In this document: positions 1 to 11,559 of the stretch, one piece after another | How the letters are laid out: each line of letters starts with the position of its first letter | Numbering within the stretch: the stretch's first letter is position 1 | DNA from: Hirsutella rhossiliensis | Lineage: Eukaryota; Ascomycota; Sordariomycetes; Hypocreales; Ophiocordycipitaceae | DNA: 64,000 nt | Direction: 5' to 3' | Assembly (NCBI RefSeq): GCF_020360975.1 | Contig: NW_025408670.1 | Coordinates: forward strand, 1,240,001-1,304,000 | Program-made: the position numbers and the translations under genes | The notes under the pieces: model-generated | What the model saw: the letters and a program-made list of their open reading frames with translations, nothing else | What the model was told of the DNA's origin: nothing | Databases searched by the model: none

Positions 1-149
1 AATCTAAAATAGTAGAAGAGATTATTAAAGTTATAGTTATAGAGGCTATAAGAGAATTTAAAAAAAATTCTTATTAAAGCTAAAAAGAAGTTTAGAAAGA
101 TTTAAAGGTTAAAGTTAAAATAAGAAGGAAACGACTTATTAGATTATAT
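1..149. other. AT-rich decayed sequence, no gene assigned
   Basis: No CA or TG dinucleotides and no usable reading frame. The plus strand reads as a Lys/Glu/Gln-rich stretch that could be the tail of a retrotransposon gag, but nothing in it is diagnostic. Confidence 0.3.
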
Positions 150-735
150 AATGTAAGAAGGTATAAGCAATAAGCGTAGAATCGGGTAATCGATAACGTA
201 AGCGGAGAGATCGGTTAAAGGAGTATAGGGTAGGATTTCGTCCGGAATTTATAACGAGCATATAAGGGGCTGAATAATATATTGAAAGAATAGCGTTGCA
301 AAAGATGCTTACGAACTTGCTTGTTCTATCTACTACTCCTAGGGAAATCCTTCGTCTTTTATAGACCATTGCTCGCCCACTAGTAGACCAATTAGTCAGC
401 TTTCTAGCATATTCTATAGTGCTTAAAAAGCTCTATCTATAGTATATCTTCCTAACTTAGTAGGTGGTCTGATTGTGGCGTGATGGTTAACGTAAGACTA
501 TGGGTTCTGGTATAAGTAGTGGATTTAACTAGAATGTTCTATGTCCTACCTATTCTCGTGTCGCGGATATCTTCGGAACCGCTAGGCCAAAATAGGCAAT
601 AGGGTATCCGTTCTGCTCGTAATTGACTTATGCATTTTATGCATATTTTTGTTTGTAAGGATAGGCTTATCCTAACCCGCTTTTCCTAGAGGAAGGTATA
701 GTTATCTAGTAGAGGTCTTTGTCTTTTAAGGGTTA
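150..735. other. Less RIP-mutated block, possibly a young insertion
   Basis: This stretch keeps many CA and TG dinucleotides (for example around 300-330, 365-400 and 465-560), unlike the flanks. It is therefore either younger than its surroundings or single copy. A nominal 76-codon minus-strand frame (139-369) shows no domain and I do not call it a gene. Around 470-530 there is a tRNA-like A-box (tggcgtgatggtt) followed by gggttctggtata, which faintly recalls a SINE or a tRNA relic, but no cloverleaf can be drawn. Boundaries are approximate and no target duplication was found. Family unknown. Confidence 0.4.
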
Positions 736-1080
736 TTCCCTTAGACTATATTATAGAGCCTCTTTTTACTAGCTTATTCTATAAAGCCTCCCTATGCCTA
801 TTATTTCTTTATAACAGTAAAATAGGAATATAAGGGTATATTCTTATATATAATCTAAGAGTTAATACTCTCTTTAAAAAAAAGTAAATAAGATTAACCT
901 TATTAACGATACTTTATTAAACGGCTTAACGCTAAATAGGGACCTTAATTAAAAGAAAACTAAATAAATTACCGTAAAAAGATAAGATATAGCCTAGACC
1001 TTACTTAAAATACTAAATAGGAAAATTCTTAAGTATATAGAAAGGAAAGTAGCTAATATAAGAGAGACTTAAAGTAATTT

Positions 1081-2000
1081 ATAAATAATTTAAGGGCTTT
1101 CTTATAAAGGTAGAAATCCGGATCTTCGATAGTATTCTATTTAATAAGGAAGTAGTATTATCCTAGGACTTTATAGAAAAAGGTAAAGTTAACCTAGCTA
1201 TAGCCCCCTTATAAGTTATTAAGATAATAAAATATAAGGTATAGTAAGTAGCCTTAATTTTAATCTTAAAAGTAATAAAGTAAAAAGTTATTAATATCCT
1301 TAAAATTAAACTAGAAATAAAAGTCCTTAAAGAAAGGTATAGGCCTTATAAAAACCCCTTTTTCCTTATAGTAAAGAAGGATAAAAGGCTATACTTAATT
1401 AATTCCGCTATATATATAAATACTATAATAATAAGAGATATAAACCTACCGCTAAATATAGATACGTTTAGCGACTACTTTTTAATATATAAGATCCTTT
1501 CCTTCTTAGACCTTTTTTAAGCTATAATTAGATCCCTCTTAATATTAAAAGCTATAACTTAACGATATTTATAATACTTATTAGCGTTTTATATATATAT
1601 ATACTCCCTTAAAGGGCTATAAACTTAGTTAGCTAGTTTATAAGGATAATATAAAGAATCTTATAAGACCTTATATTAAATATCTATAGGAATTTCCTTA
1701 ATAATATAGGTATTAAGGGGCCTAATATAATATATAATAATAAAGAGGTAGCGCTAAAAGTAAGGAGATTTATCTTTAAATACCTTATTAACCTTAATAA
1801 AGTCTTAGTTAATATTAAACTCTTTAGTTATATAATTATAAAAGCTAAATCGAAATTTTATTAGTAAGTAACTAAAGTTATTAGTTATATCTATAAAATA
1901 AATAAAAGGTACCTTATAAAAGCTAAAGTTATTAAGATTAAGAAATAAATAAAATACTTTAATATAACGTATATTAAAGCTTTCCTTAGTATTATAAGAT
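1081..2000 (+). pseudogene. Ty3/gypsy element C, reverse transcriptase fragment (RIP-decayed)
   Basis: The plus-strand frame shows a Ty3/gypsy reverse transcriptase with stops only at former Gln/Trp codons. Readable blocks in order are: a PYKNPFFLIVKKDKRLYLIN-type palm motif (about 1,340-1,410), a TIRDINLPLNIDTFSDYF block (1,430-1,480), and the catalytic loop (1,689-1,715), which reads FLNNIGIKGP where the family has FLDDIGVKGP. Both Asp-to-Asn changes fit G-to-A RIP. The frame breaks near 2,000, before RNase H. RNase H and integrase of the same kind of element resume at 13,225, so this is probably the 5' part of one copy opened by later insertions. No LTR was recognised. Confidence 0.8.
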
Positions 2001-2175
2001 ACTATTATTATTATTAAAATTATATTAGGGACCTAGTTAAAGGTATATAGAACTTTAATATTAAATAAAAGGGAAAAACTAAAGTACTTAAAGGAAAACC
2101 TTCCTTTCTTTTAGTATAGGTCCGCCTTAAACGAGGTTATAGTAGTAGTATATAGGAAATTTATGCTAGCTACCG
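2000..2175 (+). repeat. Segment matching the gypsy D 3' tail in reverse complement
   Basis: Positions about 2,000-2,115 align closely with the reverse complement of about 52,083-52,205 inside gypsy D; a run around gggaaaaactaaagtactt is identical. Weaker similarity continues to about 2,175. It sits directly where the gypsy C reverse transcriptase frame stops. It is probably a fragment of a gypsy D relative joined here by insertion or recombination. Identity was judged by eye. Confidence 0.5.
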
Positions 2176-3100
2176 CGGGCTCCTCCTACGCTATTATATC
2201 TTAGCGTAAGCCTTCTCGGGCTATAGCCGCTACTATCCTAAGCGGCCGCGGCCCGGGCTCGCTAGCCTAGGCCTAGGGTTATAGGTAGTAGTCTCTTTCT
2301 AAGGGCCTAACTCGCGGGCGCTTTTATTTACTATAGCTCCCGCGTTATAGCCGTATAGCCGCGGTCGCGTTAGCTTATTAGTCTATTAGTTAGTAGGGCA
2401 AGTAATATCTAGTTACTAGGCTAGGCGCTAATATAGGTCGCTCTTAGGTAGGGCCGGCTAATCGAAATTTAGTTAGCTAGCTCCGCTAATCGTAAATCGG
2501 TTCCTATCTAGCTACGCGACTTCTTAATTAAGGGCGCGGCGGCCTATATTTACCTTCTATCGCGTAGTTACTAATTACGCGCGCCTAGCTCGCGTATATA
2601 TATACCTACCCTCCCCCCTTAGTTTTATTTATACTTCCTCTTATCTCTTTATTAGCTATCTCTTTTATAGGACCTACTACTACCTCGCCCGCCTTATTTC
2701 TATAACTCTAGGTCTCTCTAGCACTATATTTAGTTTGCTTATTACTATACTATAATATCTAACTAAGAAGCTAACTTAGGTAGTAGTAGCTCGCCTCTTT
2801 TAAAACCCTTTCTTTATAAGAAAGTCGCTACTATAGTAAGATTAAAGCGCTTTATTCTATATTTTATATATATTAAGCGTTTTACTAATAAGCTTACTTA
2901 TAAGTCCTTCGCTAGCTATTAAAATTAGTCTTATAAGTATTAATCTTAGTTTTATCTTAGCTTAGTCCTACCTTTAGTATTTTTAGCTAACTTTAATAGC
3001 TATAAAGGCTAAAGTATATATTACTTACGCTAACTTTAACTAGTCTTATTACTAAGTAAGTAACCTTATCTTACTATAGTACTATCTAAGTTTAGTACTA
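2176..3100. other. No gene; GC-rich tract then AT-rich decayed DNA
   Basis: About 2,165-2,700 is rich in CG, GGC and GCC but almost lacks CA/TG, as expected when RIP removes CpA and spares CpG. The remainder is AT-rich. No domain was recognised on either strand. It may be the left part of the sequence into which the MULE inserted; the right part would continue after 6,103. Confidence 0.3.
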
Positions 3101-3108
3101 ATCTATAT

Positions 3109-3262
3109 AAGTAAAGCTATTTATATAACGCCCTTTTACTATTAGTATAATAGATCTATTTTTTCGGTATATATACTTGCTAGCCCGCCCCGCCTAAAGT
3201 ACTACGCCCGGCCTAGTAAGTATCTATATCTTTTAAATGCCCTCGTCTATATATATATATAT
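3109..3262 (+). repeat. Left terminal inverted repeat of the MULE
   Basis: Matches the reverse complement of about 5,942-6,094. The best conserved blocks are gctatttatataacgccc, ttactatta..ataatagatctatttttt and cttttaaatgccctcgtcta. The middle (about 3,165-3,215) has diverged. Confidence 0.8.
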
Positions 3263-3429
3263 TACGCCTACCTATACCTACCTACCTATCTATATATATA
3301 AATTTAAAGCTATCTTAATTACTATAATAAACCCTCTTCTTAACCTTCTTAATACTAATAACGCCCCTATCGCCGACGCCGCCGACGCTATAATCGCTAA
3401 CGCTCTATCCCTAACGCTTAAGATAGTAT

Positions 3430-5320
3430 AATTAATTACTTACCGCTATCGCTAGGCTTTAATTCCTATGATATAGTATATAGCTTCGTCTAAGGGTTTC
3501 TTCGCGATAATAGTACCGCTATTATTAAACGGTTAAGCTTATATAAGTAAGATATTAATAAGGCCTCCCTTATATTATAAGTCTATTTTATATATAATTA
3601 TAGCCTATAGCGGGCTTCCTTAAGTATAGGGCTATGCTAGACTTTTACTTAGAAGCTAGACTATCCTTTCCGCCTTAATATTATAGCTTCCTTTAATAAA
3701 GGTCTATAGAAGTAGGATTTTTAAGTTACTAAGCCTTCTTATAATTATAGGCCGTCTCTTAATCTATCGGTATATAATATTTATCGCCGTCGGACTAAAA
3801 CCTAGTAAGACCTCGAGAGATACCTATCTAAGTATAAAGCCCTCCTAGCCTAAGAGCTTTCTAGTATCCTTTAAGATATAGAGCCCGCCGCTACTAACTT
3901 CCGACTATAAGACGTCTATTACGATCGTTAAAAGCTTCGTTTAAAAGCTCTAGATAGTAAGATAGCTACCTAAACGTTTATTAGGTATTTATAGCGTAAG
4001 GGCCTTCCTTATTATATTTAATTCGACCTATTTAATAAAAATAAGGTTTAATACGTATTATAGACCTACCCTTAGTATATTAAGATATAGAAGTAGTTTC
4101 TAGAGGTTCTTAGTCTCGATAATATATATAAGACTAACCGCTTTAAACTCTTCCTTTTCTAAGTTACTAGCGTTACTAATTAGAAATCCCTTACTAACTT
4201 TGCCTTTAAACTTATTAATATAGAAAGGGAAGAGGGCTACTAATAGCTCTTAGAATCCCTTAACGATCTTTATATTAAGGTTAAGGTAAAAGACCTTAGT
4301 ATTATAGTTACTAATAAAGAAGCTATATTAAAGAAGGCTCTTTTAAGTATCTTCCCTTATATATAGTAATAGCTATACGTCTTCTATACTAATAGTAATA
4401 TTCGGGTATAAATCTAGTCTTACTAGAAAGATACTATAAATCCTAATAGTAACGAAAATCCTTTAGATCTTAAGCTACCTTTAAAGGCTAAGGCAATCCT
4501 TACCTAAGAAGCTATAGCCGATAGGGTAGATAATAGTATTAAACTAAGGCTTAACCTTAACGGGGATCTTAACTACGATTATAAGGGTATATTACTTACC
4601 TAGCAGCGCGTTATCTTTATATATATAGAGGCGGATTTCTTTAAGTTATAGTAGCGGCTTAACGAAGTCTTTAGATAATACTAAGGCTATATCGTAACCT
4701 ATATCTTAAACGAATATATACCCTTACGGGAGTAGTAGGCTTAGTACTATATTTACTACTATTATAACTTTAGTTAACGGGTTAATAGCCTAGTTAAGAC
4801 TACTTATAAGGATATAAAGTTATATTTACTTATAGGTATAGCCGACCTCTTATACCTTTACGATGCCCTCGTTTAAATAATTAGAAATAAGGAAATCTTA
4901 TACCTATAGATAGCCTTATAGTAAGTAATATAATAACGGCGTCTCTTCCTTAGCTAGTAATAGCTTAAGGATATTAACGTTATAGTTATATACTAAGCAG
5001 TTAACCTTCTTACTATATAGCACCGGCTTACTATAGCCGCGATGCTTTTATCTATATAAGAGTTAACGTTATTACGGCCTTATAGTAAGAACTTTATACG
5101 CTAATTCGGGCTACCTTACGCTTACGTTATCCTCGAACGCTTCTAAGCCGGCCTAATACTTAATAAGGCTAATATTCTTCTACGATAGTAGCTTAAAAAG
5201 CTATTAGTAATACCCCCCTACTTTTTAATAGGTTTCTTACTAATTCCTACTACTAGGACCTTAATAAGCTATTGCTTTAAATCCGTAATCCTAACGTTAT
5301 TATAGTTATACGAGACCGGC
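3430..5320 (+). pseudogene. MULE transposase (DDE, FAR1-like), RIP-decayed
   Basis: The plus-strand frame reads as a fungal Mutator-like transposase with stops at former Gln codons. Around 4,095-4,150 the frame gives VLSLDNIYKTNRFKL, matching the family's first catalytic Asp block (LD.TYKTN.F..P). About 4,300-4,375 gives IIVTNKEAILKKALLSIFP, matching the second catalytic block VTD.e.AL..A...vFP (Asp now Asn), followed by a LYVFYTN remnant of the LC.FHIN motif. An upstream helical region with NIYRRR and a Lys/Leu-rich segment fits the N-terminal part. It would have acted in the nucleus on the TIRs of its own element. No intact frame remains, so it is not active from this copy. Confidence 0.7.
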
Positions 5321-5369
5321 CCTATAACGTAAAGTTGCCTATGCCTAGCTCGCTCGTAGCCGGGGCATC

Positions 5370-5830
5370 GTAAGTTATAACGGCGGCGGCTACTACGCTA
5401 GTAGAAGCAATAGCAGCGGCGATAGCGACGGCGGTAGACGCCGTAGCGGCAATAGCGGCGGCAGACGCCGCAGCGGCAACAGCGGCGATAAGGGTATCAC
5501 GGCGGCTGCTTAATTTAAGGGGCAGCTCGAGGCGCCTTAACGTAAGTATACGACGGCACCGGGGCTAAGATAGGATCGACGAGCTAAGCTAGAGCCCTCG
5601 GTCCCTCGCAGCGTCCTAATAACGATTGCCTGCCCGAGGAAATACTAGGGGAAGGGGATTAAAAGGAGGACATAGCCGGAGGGGCGGCATCGTCGCAGCC
5701 GGCTGCTTCGTCGGGCGTTAGAGGGATCGTTAAGTGGCAAGCTATTAAGTAGGTGCCGCCACCGCCGCCGCCGCCGGCTATATAGCTATAAGGGCAGCGG
5801 CGGCGGTAGCGGCGGCAGCTATAGCCGGGT
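5370..5830. repeat. GC-rich GCG/GGC trinucleotide tract inside the MULE
   Basis: Imperfect gcggcg / gcagcgg / gccgccg runs at about 5,385-5,510 and 5,755-5,825, between the transposase and the right TIR. Such a tract could encode Ala- or Gly-rich protein but no convincing frame connects it to the transposase. It resists RIP because it has little CpA. Confidence 0.6.
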
Positions 5831-5941
5831 TAATTAGTAAGCTATTATAATACTAACTTAAGGCTAGAAATATGTTATTTAAGCGAATTAAGCGGACGCG
5901 TTATACGGCTATAGCTACGCCGGCGGAAGGGGCGTAAAGTA

Positions 5942-6094
5942 TATATATATATATAGACGAGGGCATTTAAAAGGTATAGGTACTTACTAGGGCGGACGCG
6001 GTATAAGTAGTGCGGGGGCCTAGTATAAGTACGTATTTAAAAAATAGATCTATTATATTAATAGTAAAAGGGCGTTATATAAATAGCTTTACTT
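5942..6094 (-). repeat. Right terminal inverted repeat of the MULE
   Basis: Reverse complement of the left TIR at 3,109-3,262. It ends in agctttactt, followed at once by the second copy of the atctatat duplication. Confidence 0.8.
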
Positions 6095-6269
6095 ATCTAT
6101 ATTTTAGATTACCTTTAAAGGTAAGGAGGCTATATATACCCTTTACTAAGTATAGTCTAAGGTCGATAGCCCTTCCTTTATTAAGGGTTTAGTATAAAAG
6201 CGCCTTTACCGCGCTACTTTAGAAATATATATTTACGCTAATTAAAAGGCCCTTACTACTAAGGGTAAG

Positions 6270-7450
6270 GGCGCATTAAGCGAGTCTACCCTTAGTCTAG
6301 CTATAGTCGCTAAGAATATTAAGACGCTTATATTCGCTTTTACCTATTTTATAGATAATACCTATTATATATATAAGTCCTTAGAGAAGTACTTAGGTAC
6401 GTTTAGTAATACTATTAAGACCCTAGCTTAAGTTAGGCCTAAGTTACTCTTAGTTACTTAAAAGACTCTTATAGTAGTTAATAATCTTACTAACTATTTT
6501 TATTTTATTACTAGTAATAACCTTAATAGCGAGGATAGCGGTTTTAATCTTACTAAGCTTAGTCTAGCCTTATTCCCTTTTAATAAAGGGAAGGGTAAAG
6601 GTAAGGGTAAGGCAGCTACTACGCTTAAGGCTTTATCTAAGGCTAAGGCTAAGGAGTTTACTATTATTACTATACCCGCGGTCGTTATAAAGCTAGCTCG
6701 GGAACCTACCGCGTCTTATTTTATTAGTTCCGACGCCGAGCTATAGCTTAGTAGTTCTCTTAGCGCTAAGCCCGCTTTAAAGCGTCCTTATCTTATATCG
6801 CCTATTAATCTTACTAGCGCTCCTAACTTTATTTAGTAGCGTCTTTATAGCTATTATAGTTCGGTCTTAGATAAGATTATTACTAGTCTTAACCTTAATT
6901 AGATCTAGGGTTATAGTATAAGCTATAGTAAACGCCTCTATATAGCCGCTAGTATAGGTCCTACTTTAATATAGACCTTAGTCGTTATTCTATCTTATAA
7001 GCTAGCCGTCTAAGCTAGCTTTAGTTTAGGTTTAAGGTTAAGCTTAACTAGTTATTATTAAGCTTCTTATAATAGTAGTAGTCCTTATACTCCTTATAAG
7101 CCTTAGGTTACTCCTTCTTATACCTTATATACTACCTTAAGAGGGTCTTATTATTCCTACTATAATAATAAGGTAGATATTACTACTAATAAGTTAGGCT
7201 AAGGTTATATTTTAAGTGGCTAGTTATTAGCTCTATCTTAGTTCGGTTCTAAGTTAAGTCTTATTTAGTTATAGTCTTTTAATAGGTCTTATTCTATAGC
7301 TATTAAGGCTAGTTTAGTTAAGTTATATTAGTTCTATTTAGTTTATAGTTTAATTAGCGAGGTTTATACTTAGTTTAGGTTTAGTTTAGTTAATATTATA
7401 GTCTTATTATTATAAGTCTTTTCCTTTCTTAAATCGCCTTAGTAAGGTAA
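6270..7450 (+). pseudogene. Possible decayed coding frame, family unknown
   Basis: One plus-strand frame runs about 1.2 kb with interruptions only at TAA/TAG codons that could be former Gln/Trp. It is Ser/Pro/Lys/Gln-rich with a short Lys-Gly run near 6,590-6,620 and Lys-Ala repeats near 6,630-6,660. I recognise no domain. In this window such a frame can be an artefact: a comparable plus-strand frame at 60,050-61,250 proved to lie opposite a real copia pol. It lies between the MULE and the 3' end of the LINE and could be the right-hand continuation of the sequence the MULE entered. Confidence 0.25.
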
Positions 7451-7699
7451 GTAGTTAGCTAGAGTAGTCTTAGTTAAGGCCGCTCTATCTTTAGCGTAAC
7501 CTTAATCTTATTATTTAGTATATTTATATATAGCCTTTAAGCTAGGTTAAACTAGTAGAGCCTACTTAAGTAAAGGAACTATTACGCTAGCGGTACTACT
7601 ATCCTTCTCCCTTAAAGGCCCGCTCTTATATTACTTATATCCTAGGCCTATATTAAGAGGGACTCCCTTACCTCCTTTATTAATAAATAGTTAATTATT

Positions 7700-10600
7700 A
7701 CGTAGTAAATAGTATCCTATTTTTATTTATAAGTATATATTAGTAAGACTATACTAAGGACTTATTAGTTAAAGAGGAAGTCGTTAAGCTTAATCTTTCC
7801 TATATATATCTAAGTAATTACTATATTAATATACTTAGGGAGGCCCTTATAACGGTTTAGTATTATCGCTTTATTAAACTATAGCGAGAAGTTAATAAGG
7901 TAAAAGGTAGTTTAGTATTATTAAATTATATTTTTCTTAGCGTTCTATTAACCGGCCTATTCCTTATTTAGCCTTTTAAGCGACTAAGCTTTATCTAATA
8001 GGTCGTCCGATCCTATCTAGCTCTAGACCCCCTTTATCTCCTCTATAAAGGGGGGCCTACTAAGTAGTAGCGCCGCTAAGGGACTACTCTCTTTCTAGCA
8101 TCGCCTCCTCTTAAGTATATATATAACTATATTAAATACGCGTTAGATTTAGCTTAAGAGCCCTAAATCCTTTAACCTTTAAAGGGTATTTATTATTTTT
8201 TAGTTTAAGTAAAGGTCGATTAAAGGCACTTATAATTCCGCCTTTACTTAGTAAACTAAGGTTATATAATAAGCGCCTATTACTATTTAAAGGTAAGCTA
8301 ACTAGTCCTATACTAAGTCCTACGTAATCCTATATAGTTTCCTTCTTATAAGTATTATCTTATAAAATATAACTATAGTATAAGAGATTAAGGACCGGAT
8401 TACCTTATTATAGACTTCCTTAGTATATAGTAAGGTATAGCTTTATATAGATAACGTAAGCTTAGTTAGGGCTATAGTTTAGCGCTTTATCTTTACCTAG
8501 AGCTATTTTAAGTGCGCTTTTTAGCGTAGTTTCTAGTATACCTAAACCCTTAGTAAGCGGGCCTCTTAGACCGGTATTACTATATTAGTCTTAAGGTAAA
8601 CTAGCGTTATTATCGCTTATCTCCTTTATATAAAGTATATTAACTCGCTTTTTAATAGTTTAAAAATAACTATAAACTTAGCCGCTTACTCTACGTATAC
8701 CTTTTAAGCCTCCTTTAAGCGTATTACTATTATAGCCTTATTAAGTCTAATACTAACTATATTTATATTATTAGTAAAGCTAATAATATAAATACTATAT
8801 ATTATACTAAGCCTCTTATATAACGGGGTTATATAGTATAGAAATAAGATTAAGGATAAAGGGGAGCCTTAAAGGACTCCTATTAATACTTAAGTTAGCT
8901 TTAAGGTCCTCTTATTAAAGTAAAAGGTTAATCTTTTATTACTTATAAAGCTTTATATTAACCTCGTAAGCTATCTAAGGTATCCTTAAAGCTTTAGTTC
9001 CCTTATAAGCTTATTATAGTTAACTATATTAAATACGCCCTTAATATCTAGCTATAAAAATAATATAATACCCCTTTAAGCCTAGGTTACGTATACTAGT
9101 TTTATTACTAGTAAGATCGCTGCCTTTATAGAGTACTCCTTTTTATTTCCTATTTATTTATTTAGTAGGATACTATTTACCTTTATAGCTCCCGCGATCC
9201 TTTAAGCTAGTATTTACTTAAGTACTTTCCTTATTATAGGTAGGAGGGAAATTAGTCTTTATCCCCTTATTATATAGTAGGCCTCTAGCCTCTTACTTAG
9301 CTTCTAAATTACTACTATGTTCGCGCTATAAAACCGTTCTAGGAAATATAAGAGCTAGGTATAAGCGTTAACAATTATAGCTAGTCGCTAGACTAGGGCT
9401 AGTCTATACTTCTTAATAAACCTTAAGGGGACGCTATTTAAACCCGCCGCTTTCTAGCTTACTATCTTACTTAGCGCTGCTATAATATTAGCTAGCTAGA
9501 TCTATTAATTAACTATAAGGGTCGCCTTAGCTATAGGCTAAGGTAGCCCTTAGGTTATACCGGCCTTTAGTAAGAAGAACTTAGCGGCTAGTAACTAAGC
9601 CTTCCCTTTAAAGGATTTTATTAGTTAGTCCTTACCTTCCTTAACTAGCGGTAGGATATAGGTTAGTTTTAGTAGTAGCTTATTATAAAGTCTAGCTTAC
9701 CTCTTTATATTCTAAAGCTTAGTATTATTAGCGCTAAATTCTTCTAGGAACTTATATTAATAGGCCCTCCTTACCTCGCGGACGGTTTACCTTTAAGCTA
9801 TAGACGCCTTATATAGGTCTTCTTAGTTCGCCTTACTCCTTTCCTACTTATACTTCCTCCTCGCTCTCTTAGCCTCCCTTATCGCTCTCTATAAGGAACG
9901 GTGTTCCTACTATAAATAAAGTAGCTATAATATACTCTCCCGATTATATAAGCTAATAAGTAGTATATTAATTATAGATAAAATCCTATATTATAGAGTA
10001 AGAACCGCTCGTTATTTAGCATGTTATTATATATTAAACGGGTTGCCGGTTACCGTATAATCGCGAATCGAAGAAATAGAGCTAGCTTAGAATGCTAGCT
10101 AAGACCTCTTAAGAATACTAGCACGACTAACCTCTTTTAAACACGAATATTAGTAGAACTAAGACACTTCCTAATATACTCGAGGTATTACTAAATTCCT
10201 TAGTCTTAAGGCTATATAGTAGCTTAAATCTAGTCTTAAAAGGTTCTTCCGTTTAGCTATAATTATCTCTATAAGATAGTAAGTCCGCTAGTAGATATAT
10301 AGAGAATAATTAACTTTAACACCTCTTTTATATACTAATATATTACTAATAAATTCTATTAAAAATCCTACCTTATACTCCTTCTTCCCCTCTATTATAT
10401 AGTCTTATATAATTCCTTAATTTCCTAAAATTCCGCTTTTACTTATATACCTTAAGACTCTCTTTACCTTTAAAGTAAACTATATATTACCCTTAGGTAA
10501 TACTTACTCTTAGCGCGGAACTATAGCTATCGCGATCTACGCTAAAGTAGTAAAGATATAGTCTAGGTCTTAGTTAATATCCTTAAGCGTTTAAAGTATT

Positions 10601-11300
10601 AGCTAGTATAGTCTTAGCTAGGATATAGTCTTAGCTTTAACTAGCTTTACTTTTACTTCTTTCTACCTTAGGGTTAGTTTAAGTGCCTAGGCCTAGGTAT
10701 CGACCTATAGTATAATAGTCTAAGGGATATAGTTTAACCTAGTTAAGTTTAGGTTAGACCTAGTATACTATATCTTAGTCTTTAGTATTACCTAAGCTAG
10801 GTCGATAGTACTATCCCTTTAACTATAGAAAAATCTTATATACTCCCCTCTTAAGGTAGTAAGTTTAAGTCGTAATCTTATTACCTCTTATATAAGTTAT
10901 ATCGCGCTATTTTAGGTTCTATTATATCCGTCTTAAAGCGAGTAATAGATATTAAAGTTCCTTACTATTATTATAGGGTATTTTAGTTTAATAATACTTA
11001 GGCTATATAACGCTCTAGCCCTCGCGGCCCTTAGTAGTAAGTAAATCGCTTATAGTTTAATACTATCCCTAAAAATTAGCTTACTTTAGTCTAGCTTAAA
11101 CTAAGGCAACTAAGTCCCTAGCCCGAGCCTTTTATATATATATAGTATATACCTCCCCTCCTTATAGACTAGGCTATAAGGCGCTGCTTTAAGGGGGGGG
11201 GGCCGCCTCTTAGTATAGCCTTTACTTCTTATAGTACTATTAAGTTAAAGCCGGCCTAGTAGTAAAGCGCTAACTAAGCTAGCTTATATCTCTTTTATAT
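7700..11300 (-). pseudogene. LINE ORF2: endonuclease / reverse transcriptase, RIP-decayed
   Basis: Around 9,450-9,400 the minus strand reads SWKAAGLNSVPLRFIKK, matching the LINE reverse transcriptase motif K.PGPDGIP..FLK. Next come NACLYLGYLPRTVLYRANIV and an ISLLP.IGKVL block (about 9,390-9,200), where the family reads PISLLP.LGKVLE. The catalytic box near 8,790-8,740 reads ISFTNNINIV for F.DD.N.L. Further down, LTKLTLS and the VPLIDLYLN block (about 8,470-8,200) match the region after the RT in Tad-like ORF2. The N-terminal endonuclease is only weakly readable. In life the protein nicks target DNA and primes reverse transcription from it. Confidence 0.75.
9885..10462 (+). mobile_element. 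Solo LTR of copia B inserted in the LINE
   Basis: Positions 9,890-10,457 (568 bp) match the 5' LTR of copia B (26,699-27,267) along the whole length: tataaggaacggtgttcc at the start, accttaaga at the end. It is flanked by an exact 5-bp duplication, ctctc, at 9,885-9,889 and 10,458-10,462. LINE sequence continues on both sides. Solo LTRs arise by recombination between the two LTRs of a full element. This copy keeps a few CA/TG (for example cacgaatat, acacttcc) lost in the other copies. Confidence 0.93.
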
Positions 11301-11559
11301 ATTCTAAAATAGTACTTTTAGTTATATATAGGTAAGGTTAAGGTAAAAGGGGTTATCTATATAAAAAAAGAGGCGCTTTATCTCTTAGCGCTTCTCTATT
11401 TACTATACCTATAAATATTATTTATACTTAGTTTAGCCTCCCTAGCCCTACTAGCTAGCGGGTATCTTAAGCTCGACCTCTTATCTTAGCGCGGTTTACC
11501 TAGTCCTTACTTTTAAACCGCGGTAAATTTAAGAACGCCCTAGGTTTTAATATTAAGGA

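Larger units (their letters stand above)
3109..6094 (+). mobile_element. MULE (Mutator-like) DNA transposon, RIP-decayed, with TIRs and 8-bp TSD
   Basis: The ends are inverted repeats: 3,109 onward (aagtaaagctatttatat) is the reverse complement of the sequence ending at 6,094, and similarity extends about 150 bp to the cctcgtctatatatatat block on each side. The 8 bp flanking each end are identical: atctatat at 3,101-3,108 and 6,095-6,102. Inside, the plus strand carries a decayed MULE transposase. Long TIRs and an 8-9 bp duplication are typical of the Mutator superfamily. Length is 2,986 bp. I am confident of the superfamily, less so of the exact ends, since one base could shift. Confidence 0.8.

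Noticed and set aside
139..369. 76-codon minus-strand ORF
   Set aside because: No domain, low-complexity composition, and it overlaps a non-coding-looking block.
3237..3431. 64-codon plus-strand ORF
   Set aside because: Begins in the MULE TIR (TA repeat giving Tyr-Ile runs) and is not in frame with transposase motifs.
6010..6192. 60-codon plus-strand ORF
   Set aside because: Starts inside the right MULE TIR and crosses the element boundary and its TSD.
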